Source: Methylovirgula sp.
Lineage (GTDB): Bacteria; Pseudomonadota; Alphaproteobacteria; Rhizobiales; Beijerinckiaceae
Assembly (NCBI GenBank): GCA_031291555.1
Contig: JARLIV010000022.1
Location: 1-38,500 of the forward strand
DNA length: 38,500 nt
Direction: 5' to 3'
In this document: piece after piece, positions 27,826 to 35,327 of the stretch
Position numbering within the stretch: the stretch's first letter is position 1
Layout: each line of letters opens with the position of its first letter
Made by a program: the position numbers and the translations under genes
The notes under the pieces: generated by a model
The model's database searches: none
Told to the model about the DNA's origin: nothing
Seen by the model: the letters and a program-made list of their open reading frames with translations, nothing else

Positions 27826-28821
27826 ATGTCAGACCTGAACCTGTTCATTCCGATCACTAAGGTCGATGCGCAGCAGCGCCTCGTCTATGGCGTCGCGACG
27901 GCCGAGGCCGAGGACCGCGCCGGCGAGATTTGCGATTACGCCTCGACCAAGCCGCTCTACGAGAAATGGTCGCAGGAGATCGCCCAATCCTCCGGCGGCA
28001 AATCGCGCGGCAATCTGCGCGCCATGCACGGCGCAATCGCCGCCGGCAAGGTGACGGCGCTCAACTTCAACGACAAGAAAAAGCAGATCGAGATCTGCGC
28101 CAAGATCGTCGACGATGCCGAATGGAACAAGGTGAAGGAAGGCGTCTACACCGGATTCTCGCAAGGCGGCACCTATGCACGGCGCTGGACGGATGAAGAC
28201 GGCCGCACGCATTACACCGCCGCGCCGAGCGAAATCTCGCTCGTCGATCTGCCCTGCCTGCCGCAGGCGCGCTTTGAAATGGTGAAGACAGACGGCTCGC
28301 GCGAGTGGCGCTACCTCGTCAAGGATGCGGGCGCATTGGCGCAGCTCGCGCAAATCCTCGGCGAGATCGAGGATTTGAAGGAGGCCCTCGCGCCGGACGT
28401 GGACGATGACCAAGCCTATGCCGACACGATCACCCAGCTCGGGTCGCTCGTCGGCCAGGCGCGCAGCGTGCTTGAGACGATCGGCGCCGACGAGGACCAG
28501 GAGACGGCCGCGGAGGAGACGCCGGTCGCGGCGGATAAGCGCGCCGCCGCCCGCGGCCTTGATCTCGGCGGGCGCGAGGCCGGCGCCGCGTTCGGCAAGA
28601 GGCTCGATCGTCTCGATGCCATGCTCGCCGATCTGCTCAAGCGCGTGAAGAATATCGAGTCGCAGCCGCTGCCTCTGCCGCTCTCTGGCGCGGCCCGCGC
28701 GGTCTCGAAAGGCGAGGAGCGCGATGCGGGGCTTGAGAAGCTGCTCGCTGACCCTGACGCCTTGTCGCTTCTCGCCATCAAGCTCGCGCAGCGCAACGGG
28801 CGCAGCTTTCTGACGCGCTGA
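27826..28821 (+). CDS. prohead protease (XkdF-like/S78-type serine protease)
   Basis: FIPITKVDAQQRLVYGVATAEAEDRAGEICDY, GNLRAMHGAIAAGKV, GVYTGFSQGGTYARRW, EISLVDLPCLPQARFEMVK. ATG 27826 preferred over the track start at 27652. Confidence 0.85.
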   Translation: MSDLNLFIPITKVDAQQRLVYGVATAEAEDRAGEICDYASTKPLYEKWSQEIAQSSGGKSRGNLRAMHGAIAAGKVTALNFNDKKKQIEICAKIVDDAEWNKVKEGVYTGFSQGGTYARRWTDEDGRTHYTAAPSEISLVDLPCLPQARFEMVKTDGSREWRYLVKDAGALAQLAQILGEIEDLKEALAPDVDDDQAYADTITQLGSLVGQARSVLETIGADEDQETAAEETPVAADKRAAARGLDLGGREAGAAFGKRLDRLDAMLADLLKRVKNIESQPLPLPLSGAARAVSKGEERDAGLEKLLADPDALSLLAIKLAQRNGRSFLTR

Positions 28822-28835
28822 TTTTGTCCTGTTCT

Positions 28836-28945
28836 CATGCTTCGAGACACACGCTGCGCGTGCTCCTCAGCATGAGGGGTAATCTCATCAACAACACGTC
28901 CTTACCCTGAGGAGCTTGCGAAGCAAGCGTCTCGAAGGGTCAGCC
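28836..28945. repeat. Host-type dispersed intergenic repeat pair (CTGAGGAGC..GCGTCTCGAAGGGT)
   Basis: tcatgcttcgagacacacgctgcgcgtgctcctcagcatgagg and accctgaggagcttgcgaagcaagcgtctcgaagggt, inverted relative to each other. Confidence 0.75.
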
Positions 28946-28951
28946 AACGCA

Positions 28952-28980
28952 CGCGCCGTTTCCGGCGCGATTTTCATTTC
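28952..28980 (+). terminator. Hairpin plus T-rich tail just upstream of the capsid RBS
   Basis: CGCGCCG-tttc-CGGCGCG-a-TTTTCATTT, then AGGAG and ATG 28992. Confidence 0.65.
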
Positions 28981-28991
28981 AGGAGCCATAA

Positions 28992-30509
28992 ATGACCAGT
29001 GCAGTCAAAGTTCAGGATTTGCTTGCCAACATCAAGGCCGCGCAGCAGCGCCCGTTGGGCGATCCGCGGCTCGAAGGCCTGATCGGCCTCGAGAAAAGCA
29101 CGTTCACTGAGAATGCGAGCGCCACCTCGGGCCTCACTTTCTATGATCTCGAAGTCGGCGCCAAGCTGCTCTATCCAGTGCTGACCCCGCTGCGCAATGC
29201 GATCCCGCGCGTCTCCGGTAAGGGCGGTATTCAGGCGAATTGGCGCGCCATCACCGCGATCAATACCTCCGGCCTGCGCTTCGGCGTCTCGGCCGCCAAT
29301 CGCGGCGGCGCGCTCGCGGTCGCGACGCAGGATTACACCGCGACCTATAAGGGCATCGGCGTCGAGACCAGCGTCGATTTCGAGGCGCAATATGCCGGCC
29401 AGGGTTTCGACGACATCCGCGCCATCGCCGCGAAGACGGGCCTCGAAGCCTTGATGCTTGGCGAGGAGGCGATGATCCTTGGCGGCAACGGTTCGACGCT
29501 GCTCGGGACCACGCCGACGCCGACGCTCGTCGCATCTTCGGCCGGCGGCACGCTCGCGAGCCAGACGCTCTCCGTCGTCGCTGTCGCGCTAACGCTCGAC
29601 GGCGTGATGAACGGCTCGGTCGCCGGCGGCATCCAGGCCTCGATCACGCGGACGAATGCGGATGGCACGTCGGATACGTTCGGCGGCGGCGCGGCGAAGC
29701 AGTCGGCGAGTGCCACTGTTTCCGTCACCGGCCCGGACGGCAGCGTTGCCGCATCGATCAGCCCGGTGAAAGGCGCGCTCGGCTATGCCTGGTTCTGGGG
29801 CGCTGCGGGTTCGGAAGTGCTCGGCGCGATCACGTCGATCAATTCGCTCGTCATTACCGCGGCGGCGGCGGGCGCGCAGACCGCGGCTTCGCTCGGCGCG
29901 AGCGACAATTCGGTCAATGCTTTGGCTTTCGACGGGCTCATCTCCCAGGCCGTCAAGACGGGCTCCGGCGCCTATGTCGCGATCCAGCCGACGGGTACGG
30001 CCGGCGCCGGCACGCCGCTGACGGCGGATGGTTCCGGCGGTGTCGTCGAGATCGACGCGGCGCTGAAGTCCTTGTGGGACAATTATCGGCTCTCGCCCGA
30101 CACGATCTGGGTGTCCTCGCAGGAGGCGCTCAACATCTCCAAGAAAATCCTCACCGGTTCGACGGTCGCGGCGCAACGCTTCGTTTTCGAGGCGAGCCAG
30201 AACGCGATCGGCGGCGGCGTCATGGTGCGCACCTATCTCAACCGCTTCTCGATGCAAGGTGGCAGCAGCCTGGACATCAAGCTGCATCCCAATCTGCCGG
30301 CGGGCACGATCCTGCTGACGACGCAGGCGCTTCCCTATCCGCTCTCCGGCGTCGGCAATGTCATGCAGATCCGCACGCGGCAGGATTATTACCAGATCGA
30401 ATGGCCGCTGCGCTCGCGCAAATATGAATATGGCGTCTATGCGGACGAAGTGCTGCAGCACTATTTCCCGCCATCGCTCGCCGTCATCAGCAATATCGGC
30501 AACGGCTGA
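28992..30509 (+). CDS. major capsid protein (HK97-like) with internal insertion domain
   Basis: YPVLTPLRNAIPRVSGKGGIQANWRAIT, VDFEAQYAGQGFDDIRAIAAKTGLEALMLGEEAMILGGN, LWDNYRLSPDTIWVSSQEALNISKKIL, DYYQIEWPLRSRKYEYGVYADEVLQHYFPPSLAVI. Confidence 0.88.
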   Translation: MTSAVKVQDLLANIKAAQQRPLGDPRLEGLIGLEKSTFTENASATSGLTFYDLEVGAKLLYPVLTPLRNAIPRVSGKGGIQANWRAITAINTSGLRFGVSAANRGGALAVATQDYTATYKGIGVETSVDFEAQYAGQGFDDIRAIAAKTGLEALMLGEEAMILGGNGSTLLGTTPTPTLVASSAGGTLASQTLSVVAVALTLDGVMNGSVAGGIQASITRTNADGTSDTFGGGAAKQSASATVSVTGPDGSVAASISPVKGALGYAWFWGAAGSEVLGAITSINSLVITAAAAGAQTAASLGASDNSVNALAFDGLISQAVKTGSGAYVAIQPTGTAGAGTPLTADGSGGVVEIDAALKSLWDNYRLSPDTIWVSSQEALNISKKILTGSTVAAQRFVFEASQNAIGGGVMVRTYLNRFSMQGGSSLDIKLHPNLPAGTILLTTQALPYPLSGVGNVMQIRTRQDYYQIEWPLRSRKYEYGVYADEVLQHYFPPSLAVISNIGNG

Positions 30510-30829
30510 TGCTTCTGCGCGCGCCCGCGCATTGCACGGGGCTATCGCACGAGGGCCGCGACTATCCTGTCGCTGCCAATGGGCTCATCGAGGTGGAAGA
30601 TCATCTTGCGCCCTTCTTTCTCGCGCATGGCTTTCTACTCTCACCGGGGGCGGAGCGGCCACGCTCGCCGCCGCCTGGCGGGAATATGCCGGACATCGAC
30701 GCTTTGAATCGGCGCGAGCTCTTTGCGCTGCTGCGGGAGAAAGGCGTGCGTGTCCGCCCACCCATCACCAATGACGCGCTGCGCGAGGCGGCGCGGCGCG
30801 CGGCGAACGAGGAAGCGCGCGAGGCGTAG
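30509..30829 (+). CDS. hypothetical phage protein (106 aa)
   Basis: TGATG overlap with the capsid stop; MLLRAPAHCTGLSHEGRDYPVAANGLIEVEDHLAPFFLAHGF. Confidence 0.65.
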   Translation: MLLRAPAHCTGLSHEGRDYPVAANGLIEVEDHLAPFFLAHGFLLSPGAERPRSPPPGGNMPDIDALNRRELFALLREKGVRVRPPITNDALREAARRAANEEAREA

Positions 30830-30848
30830 CGGCTTGTCGAAGACAATA

Positions 30849-30967
30849 TCCCTCACCCTGAGGCGCGAGCGCAGCGAGCCTCGAAGGGCGAGGGATCGCT
30901 CTTCAGGGCAGACTTATGACGCCCTCATGGTTCGAGACGGTCGCTTACGCGCCCTCCTCACCATGAG
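30849..30967. repeat. Second host-type dispersed intergenic repeat pair
   Basis: ccctcaccctgaggcgcgagcgcagcgagcctcgaagggcgaggg and ccctcatggttcgagacggtcgcttacgcgccctcctcaccatgaggg. Confidence 0.7.
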
Positions 30968-31038
30968 GGTTTCCCTGCCCGGATCGAGTCCTGGGAAAGC
31001 CACGACGATAAAGTTGCGCATCATCCAAGGATTATCCG

Positions 31039-31866
31039 ATGTCCTCTCCTTTCGATCTCGTCAGTCTCGCCGATCTCAAGACCTGGCTCGATCTTGCGAG
31101 CACCGATGATGATGCACTGCTCGGACGGCTCATCACGCAAGTGAGCCGCGCGACGCTCGCGTTTCTCGATCGCGGGAATATTCTGCCTTCGCGTATCGTC
31201 GAAACGCGGGACGGGCGCAACGACACCGAGATTGTCTTGCGACAATGGCCGGTGACGTCGATTGCCGCGCTGACTATCGACGGCATTCCGATCGCGCCCG
31301 CGCCGCCGCTGGTTGCGGGCGGTCCGCATCGGAGCGGCTATCTGCTCGAGACGGCGGAAAATGCGCCGCCGGGCCACATGCAGCGGCTTGCCTTGCGCGG
31401 CCGTCTGCTCACGGCCGGCGTGCAGAATATTTGCGTGACTTATACCGCCGGCTATCAGGTTTCGGCCGAGCCGGCCGTGGTGCCCGCAGTCGCGCCCTAT
31501 GAAGTGCTGGCGCAGGAGCCTTACGGCGATTGGGCCAACGATCGTGGAATCGTCTATGCCAATGGCACGCCGCTGACGGCTGTCGTATCGGCACCCGGCG
31601 CGGGGCAATATACGATCGCCGACGGCCTCTACACATTCTCCGCAACGGATGCCGGCGCTGGAGTCTTGCTCAGCTACGGCTATGTGCCGGCCGATCTTTG
31701 CTTCGCCGCAATGGACTGGATCGCCGAGCTTTATAATTACCGCAGCCGCATCGGCCAGCAGTCGAAATCGCTCGGCGGCCAGGAGACGACGTCCTTCATC
31801 GTCAAGAACGTGCCGGATTTCGTTGCCGCCGCTCTGCAGCCCTATCGCCGGGTGATCCTGCCATGA
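31039..31866 (+). CDS. head-tail connector (gp6-like) with inserted beta module
   Basis: LVSLADLKTWLDLASTDDDALLGRLITQVSRATLAFLDRGNI, RNDTEIVLRQWPVTSIAALTIDG; C-term CFAAMDWIAELYNYRSRIGQQSKSLGGQETTSF. Confidence 0.82.
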   Translation: MSSPFDLVSLADLKTWLDLASTDDDALLGRLITQVSRATLAFLDRGNILPSRIVETRDGRNDTEIVLRQWPVTSIAALTIDGIPIAPAPPLVAGGPHRSGYLLETAENAPPGHMQRLALRGRLLTAGVQNICVTYTAGYQVSAEPAVVPAVAPYEVLAQEPYGDWANDRGIVYANGTPLTAVVSAPGAGQYTIADGLYTFSATDAGAGVLLSYGYVPADLCFAAMDWIAELYNYRSRIGQQSKSLGGQETTSFIVKNVPDFVAAALQPYRRVILP

Positions 31867-32312
31867 TCGGCGTCGATCTCGATGCCGATGCGATCGCCAT
31901 GGCGCTGGCTGACAAGGCCGACGCCTTGCGCCAGGAGCTTGAAGACAAGGTCAGGGCCAATCTCTCCGGCGTGATTCTGAAATCACGCTCCGGCGCTCTG
32001 CTCGACTCGATCAGCTCAGACATTGAAGATGACGGGTCGGGCGTTACGGCGACGATCACAAGCGCCGATGTGCCCTATGCCGGCATTCTCGAATATGGCG
32101 GCAAGACCGCCGCGCATGACATCGTGCCGAGCAAGGCTAAGGCGCTCGCCTTCATCGCCGGCGGCGCCGAGCGTTTCGCGAAAATCGTGCATCATCCGGG
32201 TTCGACGATCCGCGCCTTCGCCTATATGGGCAGCGCGCTCGATGACCTGCGGGATGAGATTACGAGCGGGCTGAAAGCGGCGGTGCTTGAGGCGCTGGGA
32301 GCGGATCAATGA
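31863..32312 (+). CDS. HK97 gp10-like head-tail joining/minor tail protein
   Basis: ILKSRSGALLDSISSDIEDDGSGVTATITSADVPYAGILEYGGKT; ATGA overlap. Confidence 0.75.
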   Translation: MIGVDLDADAIAMALADKADALRQELEDKVRANLSGVILKSRSGALLDSISSDIEDDGSGVTATITSADVPYAGILEYGGKTAAHDIVPSKAKALAFIAGGAERFAKIVHHPGSTIRAFAYMGSALDDLRDEITSGLKAAVLEALGADQ

Positions 32313-32749
32313 CCACCTCACGCGACTCCGCGATAGTGGCGCTCGTGCGCCTCGTTGCGTCGGCCTATGCCTGGAAGAGCGGCCCGGTGCGCAAGCTGAA
32401 ACTCTGGAGCGATGTGCCGGCCGCGGCGCGGCCCGCCTGTTTCGTTTTCGAGGGCGGCCTCGAATCCTACGCCTGGAGCGAAGGCGCGGTGCCGAAGCGC
32501 GTCATCGAGCCCAAGCTCTTCATCTATCTCAGCGCCAGAGGCGATACGCCCGGCGCGTCTTTGCTCAATGGCGTGATGGACGCGCTCGACCAGGCCTTCG
32601 CGCTCTCCGGCGCCGATCTCGGCCTTGGACGCAATACGCTCTCCGGCGCGGCCTATAGCTGCCGTATCGACGGCAAGGTGCTGAAAGACCCCGGCGACCT
32701 CGACGGTGATGCGCTTCTTGTCGTGCCGGTCAGGATCGTGCTCGCCTAG
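32309..32749 (+). CDS. DUF3168-like tail terminator/completion protein
   Basis: LKLWSDVPAAARPACFVFEGGLESYAW, LFIYLSARGDT, VMDALDQAF; position and size; ATGA overlap. Confidence 0.65.
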   Translation: MTTSRDSAIVALVRLVASAYAWKSGPVRKLKLWSDVPAAARPACFVFEGGLESYAWSEGAVPKRVIEPKLFIYLSARGDTPGASLLNGVMDALDQAFALSGADLGLGRNTLSGAAYSCRIDGKVLKDPGDLDGDALLVVPVRIVLA

Positions 32750-32771
32750 CCAATCAACGAAAGGATCACCC

Positions 32772-33509
32772 ATGTATAGTTTCGGCTCGGGCGTGCTCAT
32801 CGGCACGCGCAGCGATATTGCCAATGCGACGCCGCTCAACTTCGGCCTCGTTCAGGAAGTCACGATTGATGAATCGGCGGGCGTGAAGGAGCTTTACGGC
32901 CAATATCAGCGCCCGATCGCCATCGCCCGCGGCACGATCAAGACGACGGGCAAGGCCAAGGTCGCGCGCATCTCCGGCCTCGCCTTCGCCAATCTCTATT
33001 ATGGCGTCACGCCCGTGGCCGGGCAGGTCGCGACCTCGTTCGCCGAGGCCGCCGCCGTGCCGGCCACGAGCCCCTATACGCTGAGCGTCGCCAATGCGGC
33101 GAATTTCGTCGCCGATGCCGGCGTGCTCTATGCGGCGAGCGGCCTGCCGTTGACCAAAGTCGCGTCGAGTCCCACCGTTGGCGAATATAGCGATGCCGCC
33201 GGCGTTTATACGTTTGCCGCCGCCGACGAGGGCAAGGCGGTGCTCATCACCTATACTTATACGATCGCGAGCACGGGCCAGAAATTCACCATCGCCAATC
33301 AGCTCGTCGGCACGACGCCGACTTTCCAGGCCCTGTTCTACACGACCTTTCAGAATCAGGCGGTGACTTTGCAACTCAACAATTGCACGTCGAGCAAATT
33401 GAGCTTCGGCACCAAGCTTGAGGATTTCGTCATTCCGGAATTCGATTTCTCCTGCTTCGCCGATGCGGGCGGCAATGTGATGACCTGGTCCTTCGCGGAG
33501 GCCTCGTAA
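32772..33509 (+). CDS. major tail tube protein
   Basis: SFGSGVLIGTRSDIANATPLNFGLVQEVTIDESAGVKELYGQYQRPIAIARGTIKTTGKAKVARI; true ATG likely 32772. Confidence 0.78.
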   Translation: MYSFGSGVLIGTRSDIANATPLNFGLVQEVTIDESAGVKELYGQYQRPIAIARGTIKTTGKAKVARISGLAFANLYYGVTPVAGQVATSFAEAAAVPATSPYTLSVANAANFVADAGVLYAASGLPLTKVASSPTVGEYSDAAGVYTFAAADEGKAVLITYTYTIASTGQKFTIANQLVGTTPTFQALFYTTFQNQAVTLQLNNCTSSKLSFGTKLEDFVIPEFDFSCFADAGGNVMTWSFAEAS

Positions 33510-33841
33510 TGCGGCCGCAGCCGATCGTGCTTCACCTCGGCGGCCAGGACTTTCATGTGCGGCCACTGACCTTGGCGCAGGTGCAGCGCATCGAGCCGCT
33601 GCTCGCGACGCAATCGCAGCGCGCTGGGACAAGCATCGCTGTAGCGAGCGAGATCGTCGCCATCTCGCTTGAGCGCGATCATCCGCAAGCGGCCGCGACG
33701 CTCGGCGAGATGGAAGCGACCGCGACGGAGATCGCCGCCGCCATGCGCGCCGTTCTGCGTCTTGCGGGGTTCATCGCCGCCGATGGCGCGGAGACGGCAT
33801 CGGGGGAAGGTCAGGCGGGCGCGGACTCGATTTCGGCCTGA
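33509..33841 (+). CDS. tail assembly chaperone, first frame (G-like)
   Basis: MRPQPIVLHLGGQDFHVRPLTLAQVQRIEPLLATQ; located between tail tube and tape measure genes. Confidence 0.7.
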   Translation: MRPQPIVLHLGGQDFHVRPLTLAQVQRIEPLLATQSQRAGTSIAVASEIVAISLERDHPQAAATLGEMEATATEIAAAMRAVLRLAGFIAADGAETASGEGQAGADSISA

Positions 33842-34080
33842 TCTACGCCCGCCTGATGACAGCCTGCAGCTATACGCCAGCCGAGATCGACGAGATGACG
33901 CTCTTCGATGTGGCAAATCTCTTTGCCTATTGGCGCGAGACGCCGCCTGCGCATGAAATCCTGAAATGTGTCTATCGCATCGCGCCGAAGCCCGCGGCAG
34001 AGCCGAACGCGGCGGGCGATCCGAGCGGCATCGGCGCGCTGATTGCGCGCTTTCCTGACGGACAGGTGAAGCAGACATGA
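33842..34080 (+). CDS. tail assembly chaperone, second frame (T-like; boundary approximate), probably made by -1 frameshifting
   Basis: The -1 frame is open through the end of the first ORF and reads GGRGLDFGLIYARLMTACSYTPAEIDEMTLFDVANLFAYWRETPP. Confidence 0.65.
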
Positions 34081-35327
34081 GTGACGACGTCACGATCACA
34101 TTCAGCGCCGATATCTCCGACCTGCAACGCGGGATGCAGCAGGCCTCGGCGGCAATCGATACGACGACGAGCGCCTTGCGCAGCGGCGCCTCGCAGCTCG
34201 GGGGAACTTTCTCGTCGCTGTCGCAAGCCTATGCGCAGAGCGCCGCGCAGGCGGCGCAGACGAGCCGCGACGCCAGCGAGACGCAGCTTGCTATCGCGCG
34301 CGCGCAGGCGAACGCCCAATACCAGATCGCGCTCGATGGCGTCAGAATGCAGGAGGCGCTCGTCAAGGAGCAGGCGCAGACCTCGCAAATGAGCCATGAG
34401 CAGCAATTGCAAAGCCTGCTCGCGCTCGAGGCTCAGCGCGAGGCGCTCGAGCGCCAGCATTTGCAGGCGGTGCAGGCGACCTATGCGCAGGATTCGGACG
34501 CCTATCTGCGCTTGCAGCAGCGGCTCGAAGAAGTCGAGGCTGAGGGTGCGTTGCGCCGCGAGCAGATCGAGCTGAACTATAATCGCGAAATCTATGCCGA
34601 TTATCGGCGGACCTTCGATCAGATCGGCTCCAGCGTCTCCACCGCGATCATGGGCATGATCGAGAGGCACGAAACGCTGCGCCAGGCCGCGCAGAAAGTG
34701 TTGCTCGCAATTATACAGGATTTCATCCAAGCGCGCGTCCGCACGGTGGCCGATTGGCTGGCTGGCGTCGCCACCGAGACCACGGCGACGCAGATCGGCC
34801 AGGCCGCGCAGACGGCTGCCGTGACGTCCGGCGTTGCGGCGCGCACATCGATGGAGCAGGCTGGCGCCGCCGCCGGGCTCGCCGCCAATGCCGCATCAAT
34901 GATCCGGCAGATATTGGCCTCGGCGCGGGAGACATTCGCGGGTGTCTTCGGGTTTCTCGCGCCGGTTTTGGGGCCGGCCGCGGCAGGCCCGGCGGCGGCC
35001 GCAGAGGGCGCGGTGGCGGCAGCCGCAAGTTTCGCCGTCGGCTCCTGGGAGTTGCCGTCGGATATGCTGGCCAATGTTCATCGCGGCGAGATGATCGTGC
35101 CGGCCGGCGCGACGCCTTGGGCGCAAGGTGTGCTGGCGAGCGCGGCCACTGGCGGCGCGGGTGGCGTGACCGTCAATCATGCGACGCATTTCAATATCAG
35201 CGCGCTCGATTCGCAGGATGTGAAGCGCTGGTTCAAGAACAATAGCAAGCTAATGCTGCGCACGATCAATGAGGCCGTGCGCCATGGCTCGCATCTCGGG
35301 CTCGACAGGCTGCGCAGCCCTGTATGA
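34077..35327 (+). CDS. tail tape measure protein
   Basis: Coiled-coil Gln/Ala-rich middle; C-term SWELPSDMLANVHRGEMIVPAGATPWAQG, VNHATHFNISALDSQDVKRWFKNNSK. Confidence 0.82.
   Translation: MSDDVTITFSADISDLQRGMQQASAAIDTTTSALRSGASQLGGTFSSLSQAYAQSAAQAAQTSRDASETQLAIARAQANAQYQIALDGVRMQEALVKEQAQTSQMSHEQQLQSLLALEAQREALERQHLQAVQATYAQDSDAYLRLQQRLEEVEAEGALRREQIELNYNREIYADYRRTFDQIGSSVSTAIMGMIERHETLRQAAQKVLLAIIQDFIQARVRTVADWLAGVATETTATQIGQAAQTAAVTSGVAARTSMEQAGAAAGLAANAASMIRQILASARETFAGVFGFLAPVLGPAAAGPAAAAEGAVAAAASFAVGSWELPSDMLANVHRGEMIVPAGATPWAQGVLASAATGGAGGVTVNHATHFNISALDSQDVKRWFKNNSKLMLRTINEAVRHGSHLGLDRLRSPV

Noticed and set aside
33802-33808. GGGGGAA as a proven slippery site
   Set aside because: Not a perfect X-XXY-YYZ heptamer in the zero frame; kept only as a candidate
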